Source: Magnaporthiopsis rhizophila (taxonomy: Eukaryota; Ascomycota; Sordariomycetes; Magnaporthales; Magnaporthaceae). From it: a stretch of 64,000 bases of DNA. This document shows, piece by piece, positions 11,605-22,228 of this stretch. The DNA lies in NCBI GenBank assembly GCA_003049465.1, contig PYSS01000049.1, forward strand, positions 124,001 to 188,000, read 5' to 3'. A program made the position numbers and the translations under genes. Every line of letters starts with the position of its first letter. Within the stretch, counting starts at the first letter, position 1. Under the pieces are notes generated by a model, which was not told the DNA's origin, made no database searches, and was given only the letters and a program-made list of their open reading frames with translations.

Positions 11605-14156
11605 CAGGCTCCTGTCATCGTGTTGGGTGGCAGAGGTCAGCGTTGGTGGGGTCAGGGGTCTACAGGTCGCAAGCCTGGATGCCAAGTATCACACTACCGC
11701 GTCCGAGTCCGAAGATTTGATGGACGGGATAGTTATCCGCAGTTGGAAGAAGGCCAACGGACAGCGTATGCGTCCACAGTGAGCTTACAATTTCGGGCTC
11801 CGCGGCCGGGGTCTCCGGAGGGTGTTCGTTGGCCATTGTCCTTGAAGGGCTGTGTCAAGCCTCGCGAGTCAAGCGAGTCAAAGAGGCCGGTTCGGTGGTT
11901 GGCGCAATTCGAATTGGAGCACTCCCTTGCTGTCTCAACGGTGCGGAGGTGTTTTTTTGGACTAAGACACGGTCGGTGAAGAGCAGCAGGGTGAAGAGTT
12001 GGAAAAAGAGAAACAGGAGAGCAAGCCTCAAATAAAAAAGCAGGAGCTAGGAGAGAGAACACACTCGCCCGATGACGGCTGCCTCCCAGGTTTGCTCTTC
12101 GGTGGAAGCTTCCATGCAGTTTGTGCCTACCGCTCCAAATTGGACCGCTCTAGATTTCTCCCCCCTCACTGCCAGATTAGTTAAACAGCGCCCCAGAAGG
12201 CCGACATGTCAAATGGCTCCCCCCTGCTGCTGCCGGGCTGGAAGAAAAGCAATGAGGAAAGTTTTATCCAATGCTGCTTCCACGGCAGCACCTGAACTGT
12301 TCATTGGAGCGCCTGCCCCGGTCGGCAAGTGCGGTGTGGGGCCTTGATCTGCCCGCCGCTCTTATCCGGCCAGGGGCATTTCGTTTGCCTTGCGGTTCAG
12401 TCTTGGCGAAAATGCGCACCAAAGAAGGAAATCCACCGATCACAAGTACCATACCCAACGTTGTCTAACCTCTAGCAGGCTAACTTGGCGAGGCTAGGAC
12501 GGGCGGGACGATGTGATGGCCGTTAGGCCCGTCGTGCTTGGATGTCCGAAGGCGCCTCTGCTACCAAGGTGCATATTTTGGCCATGCTGACCGCCGCCTG
12601 GAAGGAAACATAGAACTAGCGTGTCTTGTCACGGCATGGCAACCGCAATGCAAGCAGGGGAAAAGGGAAGAACAAAAAGCAAAGAGGCAGAGGGGGAAAA
12701 AAAAGAAAGGGAAAGGCTCGCTCGGTGTATCCACAGCGGCTGAGGGGGCGTGGCGTGGTTGCACCGACGGTGGCACAAAACTGTGGAAAACGATCGGAGC
12801 ATGCAAGGTTGTAAAGGGCCCTGCAGAAAGCCGGACCTGCAGAGGCCCACATCAAGCTACCTAACGACCTCCCCTATCCATGTGGGACTTGACGGGCAGC
12901 TGGTTGAGTGGTTATCAGGCTGCAGCTGCGGGCGCTTCGCAGGCCACTCCACTGTGCTGTGTGCTCCGACTGCGGGTTATCCAGGTCAACAGACCAGTCG
13001 GGTGGCTTCGCCTACCGTTGAGGATATCCCCATCCCAACCACTTCCACACCTCCTCCTCTCCATCCAACCCCGAGTCCATTCACCACCACGCTGTTGTGA
13101 TACCCTGGATACCTAGGTATTGTAGACCTTCACGAGCGTGGCTATATAGGCGTGTATTGCTGCTTATGATCGATCCATGCACCCAGACGGACTCCACGGC
13201 TTCCCAAACTTCTTCTATCGGAAAGCCTCCGACCACGCTGCCACTTCGGTGCCAGCAGGTCAAGCTCCACCGCCCCATGCGGCCACCCGTGCATCTCATC
13301 ACACCCCTCGTCGTCTGCGTGGTCGGCGTTCGGCTACTCTCGAAAAGCGTATTTGATAGCTTCTAGCAACTCCGCATTCCTCCAGCCGGTTTAGGTGGAC
13401 CTCGTCTGTCCACTGGCAAGACGAAGCCGATGTGTGGACACAAAGTGCCTACCATCCCTCCGCGTCGGTTTTTCCCTGCAGCCCATCCGGGCCGTCAGCA
13501 GGCACCGGGGAGGAAACCTTGCCGATGCTTTACGGTTAAGGCATCCCCGGCGGATAATGTCTCCCAGGCTATCGACGGCATTAGCCCCAACAGTAGCGGC
13601 GGGGGCGATGTCCTCTGTTTGGTCCGCTTCGCCCTCCCCTCCTCGTCAGAGTCATGACACCACAGGGCCACCGAAGATCTCTCGAGTGCTCCCACCGGTT
13701 CCGACCTAGTCTCGCCAAGACTAGCTTCATCTATAACGGGGCATGCTGAAGCATATCAGGGTCAATGGGGCTCCCCAGTCCCCCCAGATTGCCAGCGAGC
13801 AGTCCCTGCCCTGCTGCCCGATGTTCCTATTTGCGTCTGATATTGCTCTTTTTTTTCTCCTGCTCGCTTTGTTTGTTTAAATCTCGGTGACCGCGGATGA
13901 AAAACAACCTTGCGTCTTCGTGCTTCCACCGTGCACCGGCCTAAAACAACGGCCTCGTTTGTATGAGCAACCGCAAGACCCTGCATATCCTGAAGAAGCA
14001 CGGAGCCACCTGCTCCCTGCAAGTCACACAAGCAAGCTCACCGTTTCCGCCTCCCCGGAGGGTCGAGGAACCCTGGAGAGAGGGGGAAAAGCAAAAGATA
14101 CACTAGCGATCGGATTGCACGGGGCAAGATCCCAGCATCTGGTAGCACGCCAGACC
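11605..14156. other. Divergent intergenic region, no gene seen
   Basis: About 2.5 kb separate the methyltransferase 5' end from the P450 start. The small frames on both strands look random. Purine-rich (12650-12720) and T-rich (13845-13880) stretches occur. The region probably carries both promoters. No in-frame ATG precedes 14157 for the P450 without an upstream stop or non-ATG start. Confidence 0.5.
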
Positions 14157-16247
14157 ATGAAGCCAGGGAGAGATCTCTGGGGTGTCCCAGGCACGATAGA
14201 TGGTGCCCAGTGGACGGCGGTCGCAGCCCCTGGGATTTGGATCCTGGGTGCTCTCGCCCTGCTCGCCGGTATTTTCCGTGTCCGGGACTACCTTCGACTG
14301 CGGCACATTCCCGGGCCCTGGTTGGCCTCATGGACGGACTTCTGGCTCATCCGTAGCCAGTACGGCGGCCGCATGAACCTCGATCTGGACGAGGCTTGTC
14401 GGAAATATGGTACGTGGGCGGCGGCATGCTGCTTTCCTTTGATCCCTCCTTTCAGCAGCTTCTCTGAGTTCCGGCGTCATCCCCTACAATCTATTCTCCA
14501 CCAATGCTTCCTCGCATACCCTGCTCCGAGACACTACTCGGCGGGTCGCAGGATGTGTTTCTTCCGTCGTAGGCAATGGATATCCTGCCATAGACGCGGG
14601 CGGCTGCATTGCCGGTGGGGGAGAGCAAGGAGCTGCTGTGCCAGGGTCATAGCGGAAATATGGACAAATCACTGTGGCAGAGCAGGCTGGACGTTACCCA
14701 GCTGTCAAATTTCCGGCCAGCCAACGCCCTCCTATCCGCCCCTCCTTGATGGTCATGCTGTGTTACCAGCAGCTCACTGGGTTGTACCCCTGCATACGGG
14801 CTCGCCCAGGACATGCTGACAGACGAACCGCATCCGAGCAGGCAAGGTGGTTCGCGTGGCCCCAAACTGGGTTGTCTGCGCCGACGCCGAGGAGATTCGC
14901 AAGATCTGGGCCGTCCGGTCCCTGTGGCGACGCAGCGTCTGGTACCGGGGCTTGCGCGTAGATCCGCGGCGCGACAGCACCTTCACCACCGTCGACGACC
15001 AGCTGCACACCGCCCTCCGTTCCAAGCTGGCTCCCGGCTACAGCGGCAAGGACGTCGACAATGTGCACGAGCTTATCGACGAGCAGATTGCTTCGTTTAT
15101 CAACCTGCTCGAGTCCAAGTACCTCTCATCGGACACGAGCGGCACAGGCGGGGATGGTGGGGAGCCGGCCGTCTACCGGCCCGTCGACATCGCTCGCAAG
15201 ATACAGTACCTGACGCTCGACATCATCTCGTCCCTCGCCTTCGGCCAGCCTCTGGGCAACCTGGCAGCCGACGACGACGCGCTGGGCTACATCCACACCA
15301 TGGAGAGCAACATGGTCGTCATGATGACCCTGGCCCTCTGCCCGCAAATCTTCCTCCCGCTGCAGTCCCGCCTCCTGAGCTGGATGGTGCCCAACGTGCG
15401 CGGCATCGCCGGCATCGGGGAGGTCATGGGCCTGGCGCACAAGGCGGTGGCCAGCCGGTTCGGCGACAAGGCCGAGAAGCGGCGCGACATGCTGGGCTCG
15501 TTCGTCGCGCACGGCCTCAGCCGCGAGGACTGCGAGGGCGAGACGGTGACGCAGATCGTCGCCGGCTCCGACACGAGCGCCACGGCCATCCGCTCGACCC
15601 TGCTGCTGATCATGGGCACGCCGTCCGTCTACGGGCGCCTGCAGGCCGAGATCGACGACGCGGCGCGCGCCGGCCGCCTCTCGTCGCCCATCACCGACGC
15701 CGAGGCCCGCGCGCTGCCGTACCTGCAGGCCGTCATCCGCGAGGGCATCCGCATGTACCCGCCCGCCACGGGCCTGCTGCCCAAGGTGTCGGACGCGGAC
15801 GAGGTCGTGGCCGGCGTGCGCATCCCCGCGGGCACGAACGTGGCCTGGGCCGCCTGGCCCATCATGCACGAAAGGGCCGTCTTCGGCGAGGACGCAGACA
15901 TGTTCCGCCCCGAGCGCTGGATCGAGGCCAGTCCGGACCGGTGGCGGCTCATGGACCAGACGGTCATGATGGACTTTAAGACCAGCAGCCGCTACGAGTG
16001 CTTGGGCAAGCCCATCGCCCTCATCGAGCTGAATAAGACATATGTGGAGGTAAGTATTTGTGCGATGCAGCGGGAGGGCAAATGCCAGGGATTCCGAGCT
16101 AATGATACAATTTCCATCTTGCAGCTTTTGAGACGCTTCGACCTGACGATAGTCGACCCCACCAACCCTTGGAAATCGTTCAACGCGGCCTTTTTCATCC
16201 AGTCGGACCTGAACGTCAAGATCACACGCCGCAAAAACCCAGTCTGA
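14157..16247 (+). CDS. Cytochrome P450 monooxygenase
   Basis: Three exons (14157-14409, 14842-16049, 16125-16247) give 527 residues. Intron 1 is long (432 bp, branch CTGAC at 14816, acceptor CAG at 14841). Intron 2 is 75 bp and a multiple of three, so the frame reads through it. The protein has an N-terminal membrane anchor (about residues 20-42), a proline hinge (RHIPGPW), the I-helix motif AGSDT (325-329), ExxR as EGIR (385-388), PERW (441-444) and the haem cysteine at about 471 in SSRYECLGK. The residues before the cysteine depart from the usual FxxGxRxC pattern. The ending LLRRFDLTIVDPTNPW is like the pisatin-demethylase type of fungal P450s. It should be a microsomal oxygenase in detoxification or secondary metabolism; the substrate is unknown. 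It is divergent from the LaeA-like methyltransferase. Confidence 0.92.
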
Positions 16248-17130
16248 ACGGCACCCTGGGGTGCCTCTTCTGGCGGGAGGCTTGGTCCCCGGACCTAGCT
16301 TGTGTTTGTTTTCCCTCTTATAACTGAGAAAAAAGCTAGTCTGGTGTTTTTTTTTTTTTTAAAATGCGCAAGCAGATCAACGTCGTCTTTTGCTTTTTAT
16401 CTGTTTTGATATTTTCGTCCTGCTCACCTTGAGACGCTCGCATTCCGCTTTTCTACCCTGAACGCTGCAAGCAATAAAACGCCGTATGACGGCTATCTAT
16501 AGTATATGTGAGGGGATTGGGGTTCTGCTCCTTATGTGGACACATACACGACCCTCGGTTGTCATTTCCGCGCCTACTTGACCAGAGATGCCAGATATCC
16601 CCTAGCTATTTTAGCGTAGGCGTATGCACTGTGCTTATTTGTGTGCACATCCCTATAAAGTAGCAGATCCAGCGTCGTGCCAACTAACCTGGCATATCAG
16701 TCGAGATGCGCAACCCATCCAAAAGCATTGGGAATCCAAAGATCACTCTGCAAACAAGGCAAGTATATGCTAAGACAAGAATATTGGATCGCCCGAGTAT
16801 CTGGGTAACTATCTATTATTATAAGTATGAAGATTGATCTGAAAACCACGCCAACAAGTTGTCCGGGGGGCGTGCCCCTCCCTCAGTCGCCACAGTGGTG
16901 ATTATGATTTGGACTGTGTCATGCACGGATCGCTACCATTTGGCCCTGTAATCGAAGCTCCCGAAGCTGCATGGAGAAGATTTTCTACCTGAGCTGGCAG
17001 CCCAGGTCGGCCGGCAACTGTGCTCGACAGCCTTTGATGTGGCGTCCTGAGCTGATCTAGAGGTCCAGCTCATGTCCTAACTGGTCCTCCCCGTTGCAAG
17101 AGAACTCGCAAGGAGAAGCCTTGAACGACG
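16248..17130. other. Intergenic, P450 3' flank and GatB promoter
   Basis: This 883-bp stretch separates two genes on the same strand. A T-rich tract near 16350-16370 fits the P450 3' UTR. No gene or RNA is recognisable. Confidence 0.6.
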
Positions 17131-19104
17131 ATGCCCCGCACGCCCACGGCCGAGCTTGCGAGCTACCTTCTCGCTGGTCGCCTTGCCAGCCGGGGTTGCT
17201 TGAGACTCCAGAGCCAGGCTACCAGAAGACCAGCCCCGGCGTCTCTGCAGCATGCGCTACCGGCCCAGACACGCCGACTGCACGCCTCGGCTGGCATCGA
17301 AGCCCCGCCGCAACCGACGGCCCAGAGCACCCACGCGGTCCCCCTCCGCAAGATGCTCAAGGAGCAAGCCAAGACCGCAAAAGCGTTGAACAGGGGCAAG
17401 AAGAAGCAGACCAACGCGGACCGCCAGACGGTCCCGGGCTGGGAGCTCACGGTGGGCATCGAGATACACGCGCAGCTCAACACGAGCCGCAAGCTCTTCT
17501 CCCCCGCACCCATCCCCCCCACCGGCCGTGCCCCGCTGGCAAACACCCTCGTCGCGCCCTTCGACCTCGCCATCCCGGGCACGCAGCCCGTCTTCCAGCC
17601 CGGGACCTTGGTGCCCGCGGTCCGAGCCGCGCTCGCGCTCAACTGCGACGTTCGCCGCGTCAGCCGCTTCGATCGCAAGCACTACTTCCACTGGGACCAG
17701 CCGGCGGGCTACCAGATCACCCAGTACTACGAGCCCCTGGCCGTCAACGGCCACCTGGAGCTGCGAGCGCGCGACGGCATCGCGCCGCAGGACATACCCG
17801 AGGATGGAGGAGGGGCCCTGCACGTGCGCATCAAGCAGGTGCAGATGGAGCAGGACACGGCCAAGACGCTGGCGCGGCCCGACGGCGTGCACTGGCTCGA
17901 CTTCAACCGCTGCGGCGCGCCGCTCATCGAGATCATCTCGGAGCCCGACATGCACCACCCGGCCACGGCGGCCGCCTTTGTGCGGAAGGTGCAGATGCTC
18001 CTGTCCGCCTCGGGCGCCTGCGTCGCCGGCATGGAGCAGGGCGGCCTGCGCGCCGACGTCAACGTGTCTGTGCGCCGCGCCGGCTCGGCCGCCGCGCTCG
18101 GCTGCCGCACCGAGATCAAGAACCTGTTCAGCTTCAAGGCCGTCGAGGACGCCGTCATCGCCGAGCGGGACCGCCAGATCGCCGTCCTCGAGGCCGGCGG
18201 CTCCGTCGCCGGCGAGACGAGGGGCTGGTCGCTCGGCAGCACCGAGACCCGCCGCCTGCGCGGCAAGGAGGGCGAGGTCGACTACAGGTACATGCCGGAC
18301 CCGGACCTGGGCCCCGTCGTGGTCGGCGACGACGTGGTGGCACACCTCCGGGACACGCTGGGAGTCATGCCGGACGAGGAGATGGACGACCTCGTGGCCT
18401 CGTACGGCCTTTCCGAGACGGACGCGCATGCCCTCATGCTCCTTGACGACGGCGGGCGGCTAGAGTTCTACTACAAGGTCGTGGACGCGCTCGAGGCACG
18501 CATCGCCGAGGCTTCGGGCGCGACGTCGGCCGAGGACGCCGTCGTCGTCGATCTCCAGCCGCGCATACTCGCCGCTAACTGGATCCTCCACGTGCTCGGC
18601 AGCCTCACATCCGAGAACAATGTGCGCGACCGCGCGGCGGCCGGGTTGGAGCCGCGCGGGCTTGAGGTGACGCCCGAGGGCGACGCCTTCATCCGTCCCG
18701 CCGACATGGCCGACATCCTCTTTTTCCTGCATTCGGGGAGGATCCGACAGGGCACGGCCAAGGACGTGCTCTTCGCCGTCTTCAACGGCACCGTCCCGCA
18801 GCAATACCTAGACGACGCCCCCGATGGCGGCGGCGGTGGCATCGAGCGGTACATCGAGGAGAAAGGCCTCTGGTTCGCCGAGCTGTCCGAGGACGAGTAC
18901 GTGAGCCTGGCCGAGTCTGTGCTGGACGCCGAGGAGCGCGTGCTAGAGGAGTTTATGAGCGGCGAGCAGTACCCCGAGCGCAAGCTCATGTTCCTTGTCG
19001 GCCAGATGATGAGGTCGGAGGCCAGGGACCGCTTGGACCCGGCCGGGGTGCAGCGTGTCATGCGAGAGGTCGTCGAAAAGCGGATCGCAAGCATGAGGCC
19101 TTGA
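17131..19104 (+). CDS. PET112: Mitochondrial Glu-tRNA(Gln) amidotransferase subunit B
   Basis: A single exon of 657 codons runs from ATG 17131 to TGA. The first 90 or so residues are rich in Arg, Ser and Ala with few acidic residues, as in a mitochondrial presequence, and end in a basic KKK segment. GatB signatures follow: VGIEIHAQLNTSRKLFS, HYFHWDQPAGYQITQY, LDFNRCGAPLIEIISEPD and YRYMPDPDLGPVVV. The C-terminal part (helical and YqeY-like, to LMFLVGQMMRSEARDRLDP) is complete. GatB works with GatA and GatF/GatC in the mitochondrial matrix to turn Glu-tRNA(Gln) into Gln-tRNA(Gln), using ammonia channelled from glutamine. The gene looks intact and should be essential for mitochondrial translation. 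The yeast name PET112 is used for the symbol. It is somewhat longer than usual, owing to the presequence and a Gly-rich insert near residue 566. Confidence 0.96.
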   Translation: MPRTPTAELASYLLAGRLASRGCLRLQSQATRRPAPASLQHALPAQTRRLHASAGIEAPPQPTAQSTHAVPLRKMLKEQAKTAKALNRGKKKQTNADRQTVPGWELTVGIEIHAQLNTSRKLFSPAPIPPTGRAPLANTLVAPFDLAIPGTQPVFQPGTLVPAVRAALALNCDVRRVSRFDRKHYFHWDQPAGYQITQYYEPLAVNGHLELRARDGIAPQDIPEDGGGALHVRIKQVQMEQDTAKTLARPDGVHWLDFNRCGAPLIEIISEPDMHHPATAAAFVRKVQMLLSASGACVAGMEQGGLRADVNVSVRRAGSAAALGCRTEIKNLFSFKAVEDAVIAERDRQIAVLEAGGSVAGETRGWSLGSTETRRLRGKEGEVDYRYMPDPDLGPVVVGDDVVAHLRDTLGVMPDEEMDDLVASYGLSETDAHALMLLDDGGRLEFYYKVVDALEARIAEASGATSAEDAVVVDLQPRILAANWILHVLGSLTSENNVRDRAAAGLEPRGLEVTPEGDAFIRPADMADILFFLHSGRIRQGTAKDVLFAVFNGTVPQQYLDDAPDGGGGGIERYIEEKGLWFAELSEDEYVSLAESVLDAEERVLEEFMSGEQYPERKLMFLVGQMMRSEARDRLDPAGVQRVMREVVEKRIASMRP

Positions 19105-20424
19105 GAATCCGACGACAACATTTGACACGTTCGTCATTGTGATAGTCTCCGTCGCTGCCTACTACGTACCAGCACAATTGTCACCAGGGCGGAAGCTTCA
19201 ATTCTTGAAAAAAAAAAAAAAAAAAACCTACAAAATTACCACAGAGCATTCCGTCCCACTATGTGGCGATCACACCCACCTCATTTTCATAATCTTACAG
19301 TGCGGAGATTAGTTCTGGCAGCCATTATTGATGAGTCCATGAATGCTCGCGAGTTGACGGGGATAATTAGTTCGCCCAAAGTCTCCCGGCCTTTGACCTT
19401 CCACCTCCTCATACTTGGGATCTCGTCCCTGACAGGGCAGACGAGGAGACCGAGATTGACAAGCTTGGGCGAGCAGTTGCAGCGCTTGCGGCTTCGCTCT
19501 AGGGAATTTCTGGAACCACATAGGCAACTTTTCAGAGCCCAGGGCAGGGATAACGCCAAGCTTCCTGGGGTTTCCCTTATGCAAGCCGCCAATGGGGGTT
19601 GGGCAGGTATCTGAGCTAACTCACAATGGAAACCATTAGCCATTAGAAAGGCTCGGGGGTGACAATGGGAGGTTGATTTCGCCGCTACCCAATGAAGAGG
19701 AATATAAAGAGCTGAGGGCAGCATTGCCCAAGGCAGTTGTTTTCCTCTTTCCTCTATTCTCTTCTTGTTGTTGAGTACATGCTTCCATGGAGCGTTTCGC
19801 TTTGGGGTGTGGTGCCACACGCCACGAGTTCGTAGGTATTGCATAATGGCTAGTGCGTGGCTGGTGTGCAAATATTACCAGACCCGCACATCAGAATTTT
19901 CCTCGCCTGTGTTTTGCCCGTCAGTCTTCCTGGCATCACTCGAGATATTTGGGCTTCCTTCTATCAATTTTTTTTTTGTTGCCCCTTGCTTGGTCTATTG
20001 CCGCTGCTGGCTTAGGCTTTGCTTTTGTGCTGAGCAAGCCGCCCTCCACAGCTGGGCCTGCGTCCATCGGCCATGGGCCCAGCGTCCAGTCAGACTTGAC
20101 CAGCAACAGGCGCAAGTGGTTGACATTGCCCGCGTTCTCGTATCTTGCAGTCTACTTGACCTGCGTGCACTCGGATTCAAATTGCGTCACTCTAGGTCCT
20201 GCATCAATGGCTGTTTGACGCTCATTCCATCCGAAGACTGATGATATGACGATCTTCGAGATCTCGCGTTGGTGAACGGGTCGGCTCGGACGGGAGGCTA
20301 AAGTCAGTCTCGCTGTCCTGATGGGCCAGACCCTTATCTGCGACGCCAACATGTGACTAGGTGGACGGTCTAGCTCCAGAAAGGAAACCCCGTTCATCGT
20401 GGAGAAAAGTAAGGGGCAGTACGG
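19105..20424. other. Convergent intergenic region, no gene supported
   Basis: About 1.3 kb lie between the 3' ends of GatB and the J-protein gene. It includes an A18 run near 19208-19225. Several long but featureless frames occur, the largest 194 codons on the minus strand (19871-19287) with no motif and composition unlike the neighbouring genes. I do not annotate a gene. Confidence 0.5.
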
Positions 20425-21393
20425 CTAGCCTGCGTTCCAACGCGAGTTATCGCGCCGCCCATCTTTCACGGGGTCCGACGGCAAGTGGCCCTGATGTTCG
20501 GGGTAGCCATCATACCCCCAGCCCTCTCGCTGCTTGAGGAAGTACTGCAGCCTTGCCTCCTTGCTTAGTGTTGCTTGCTCCATCCGCCTGTAGCCTATAT
20601 CTCTGCTGATCATGTGGTGTGTATGGTCACGTGCCTGCACCATGTTCGCAGACCGAGACGTGGCCTGCGCCGCCTGCGCCCATACACCGACAACGGCAAA
20701 GACACAAATAATCATGACGAAGCCGCCGTTGGACATGAAGACAGGCACCTGCTTCTCCTCCATGCCGCCGTTCTGCCGCTGATACCAACGCTCCCAGTCC
20801 TCCCACGTGGCGTTGTTGGCCGCGCTGTTGGGGTCGGAACGCCATTCCTTGTCCCTGGCGCGGGACCAGGCGCGAACCTCCTCCGCGATGACTCCTTCAC
20901 CCCAGCCCGCCCCGCAAATATCGTAGTCTTGCCGCTTGGCCGGGTCTGATAGAATCTTGTTCGCGGCGACTACAAGCCGGTACCGCTCCAGTTTGACCGC
21001 GCGGGACAGCTCTCCCAAGTGCCCCGCCGCGTCCGGTTCGATACCCTCGTCGTGATGGTCGTATTTGTCAGGGTGGTAGAGTTTGACGAGCTCGTAGAAC
21101 CGTTTCTTGCTGTAGGGCGCTTTGGCCTCTTGGTTGAAGATCTCGTAGGGTGTTGGTCTCGCGGTCTTGGGCCAAGCGGCCAGGCGCTCAGCCAGGCGCT
21201 CTAGCTTGTCGTCATTCGACACTGTTGCGTAGCCGCGGCTGGGGTCTCTCGAGGGATCGCATCTTGTACTGGGTGTGTAGGTGCTAGGTTGTCGCGGAGG
21301 AAAGGGGGATGACGTTATCGCTGCTGGGCAGGGTCTGGCGGCGCGGAGGCAACCGCTGGAGCAAATGGAGCCCAGCGCTTTGCTGAGCCACAT
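20425..21393 (-). CDS. J-domain (DnaJ-like) protein, probably mitochondrial
   Basis: The single exon encodes 322 residues from the ATG at 21393-21391. The frame is open for another 44 codons upstream but without an ATG, so this start is preferred. Residues 1-55 (Ser, Arg, Pro and Cys, almost no acid) look like a mitochondrial presequence with a possible cleavage before GYATVSND. The J-domain spans about 80-165: TPYEIFN, the long helix KKRFYELVKLYHPDKY with the HPD triad at 107-109 that stimulates Hsp70 ATPase, then LVVAANKILSDPAKRQDYD. A single hydrophobic segment (GFVMIICVFAVVGVWAQ, 224-240) suggests membrane insertion. The C-terminus is charged and rich in Gly, Tyr and Asn. It resembles uncharacterised fungal mitochondrial J-proteins rather than the canonical Mdj1. 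Its Hsp70 partner is inferred only. Confidence 0.85.
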   Translation of the reverse strand: MWLSKALGSICSSGCLRAARPCPAAITSSPFPPRQPSTYTPSTRCDPSRDPSRGYATVSNDDKLERLAERLAAWPKTARPTPYEIFNQEAKAPYSKKRFYELVKLYHPDKYDHHDEGIEPDAAGHLGELSRAVKLERYRLVVAANKILSDPAKRQDYDICGAGWGEGVIAEEVRAWSRARDKEWRSDPNSAANNATWEDWERWYQRQNGGMEEKQVPVFMSNGGFVMIICVFAVVGVWAQAAQATSRSANMVQARDHTHHMISRDIGYRRMEQATLSKEARLQYFLKQREGWGYDGYPEHQGHLPSDPVKDGRRDNSRWNAG

Positions 21394-22228
21394 TATGAGG
21401 AGTCGAGAAGTACCATCGTAGGCTTGATGCTGAGGCAGACCATCAAGCCATGCGATCAAGAATTTGGACCAGCCTTCGATAGCCTCAAGCACCCCGCTTT
21501 CGAGTTCGTCGAAGGCGCTAAGCACTAGCTAAGAGCCAATAGTGTGCTGACTTTCAGGCGCTCGAGCCACACCTTGTTCGTCTCAATTGGACCGTTCACC
21601 TTTATAGCCGCGGGTGCCGTAGTCACGTGGCAGACGGGTCTCCGCCTTGCCCTTCGACGATTTCTATCGGTGAGGCCGAAAGAAGCTGGTCGTCACTTGA
21701 GGTCGAGCTGCCACCACCACAACTACCAAATTCGACAACCACGTCAGCCAGCAGTCGTCTTCCGCAGCAACAAGAAGTCGCTGAAATCTCTTCCGTACCC
21801 AAGACACCCACCCTACCAACCAACCACTCTCAACATCGTCGCGGACAGCCCACAGAGTAACCCCACCTTGTTTTCCGGCATCGAAAAAGGCTCGTTTGCA
21901 AAGTCACCAGCCGGACCAGGCTTGGCCCTCAGCGCTGCGTCTTGCACCTGCCTACTCTTTAACCTGCTTCGTAGCGGTAGGGCATACCATCCGCGCGTCA
22001 TTTCCACGCACCCCAGCCTCTTTGACGTCTCCCGCATGAGGCCATAGTCGACTACGAGCCTCTCTTCCCACCGCGCGACGCATCCTTCCATACGGCACCA
22101 CCCACGACAACGCAAGAAAATCATACCTCACCGCAACTCGAAACAGCTGCGGAACACTGTACAGCGACGCGACGAGCACGCTCTACTACGCTCTATCCCA
22201 CCCAATATCAGATCAGACGCTTGGTGCA
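21394..22228. other. Divergent promoter region of J-protein gene and dhh1
   Basis: The 835 bp between two divergent starts presumably hold both promoters and the long dhh1 5' leader. CA- and CT-rich sequence from about 21700 to 22220 fits a fungal leader. There is no gene. Confidence 0.6.

Noticed and set aside
14813..15979. 388-codon plus-strand frame overlapping the P450
   Set aside because: Wrong frame of the P450 exon; composition is Arg/His/Pro-rich without motifs.
17257..18429. 390-codon minus-strand frame opposite GatB
   Set aside because: A shadow of the conserved GatB coding sequence.
19287..19871. 194-codon minus-strand frame between GatB and the J-protein gene
   Set aside because: No recognisable domain, no splice partner, and ordinary intergenic composition.
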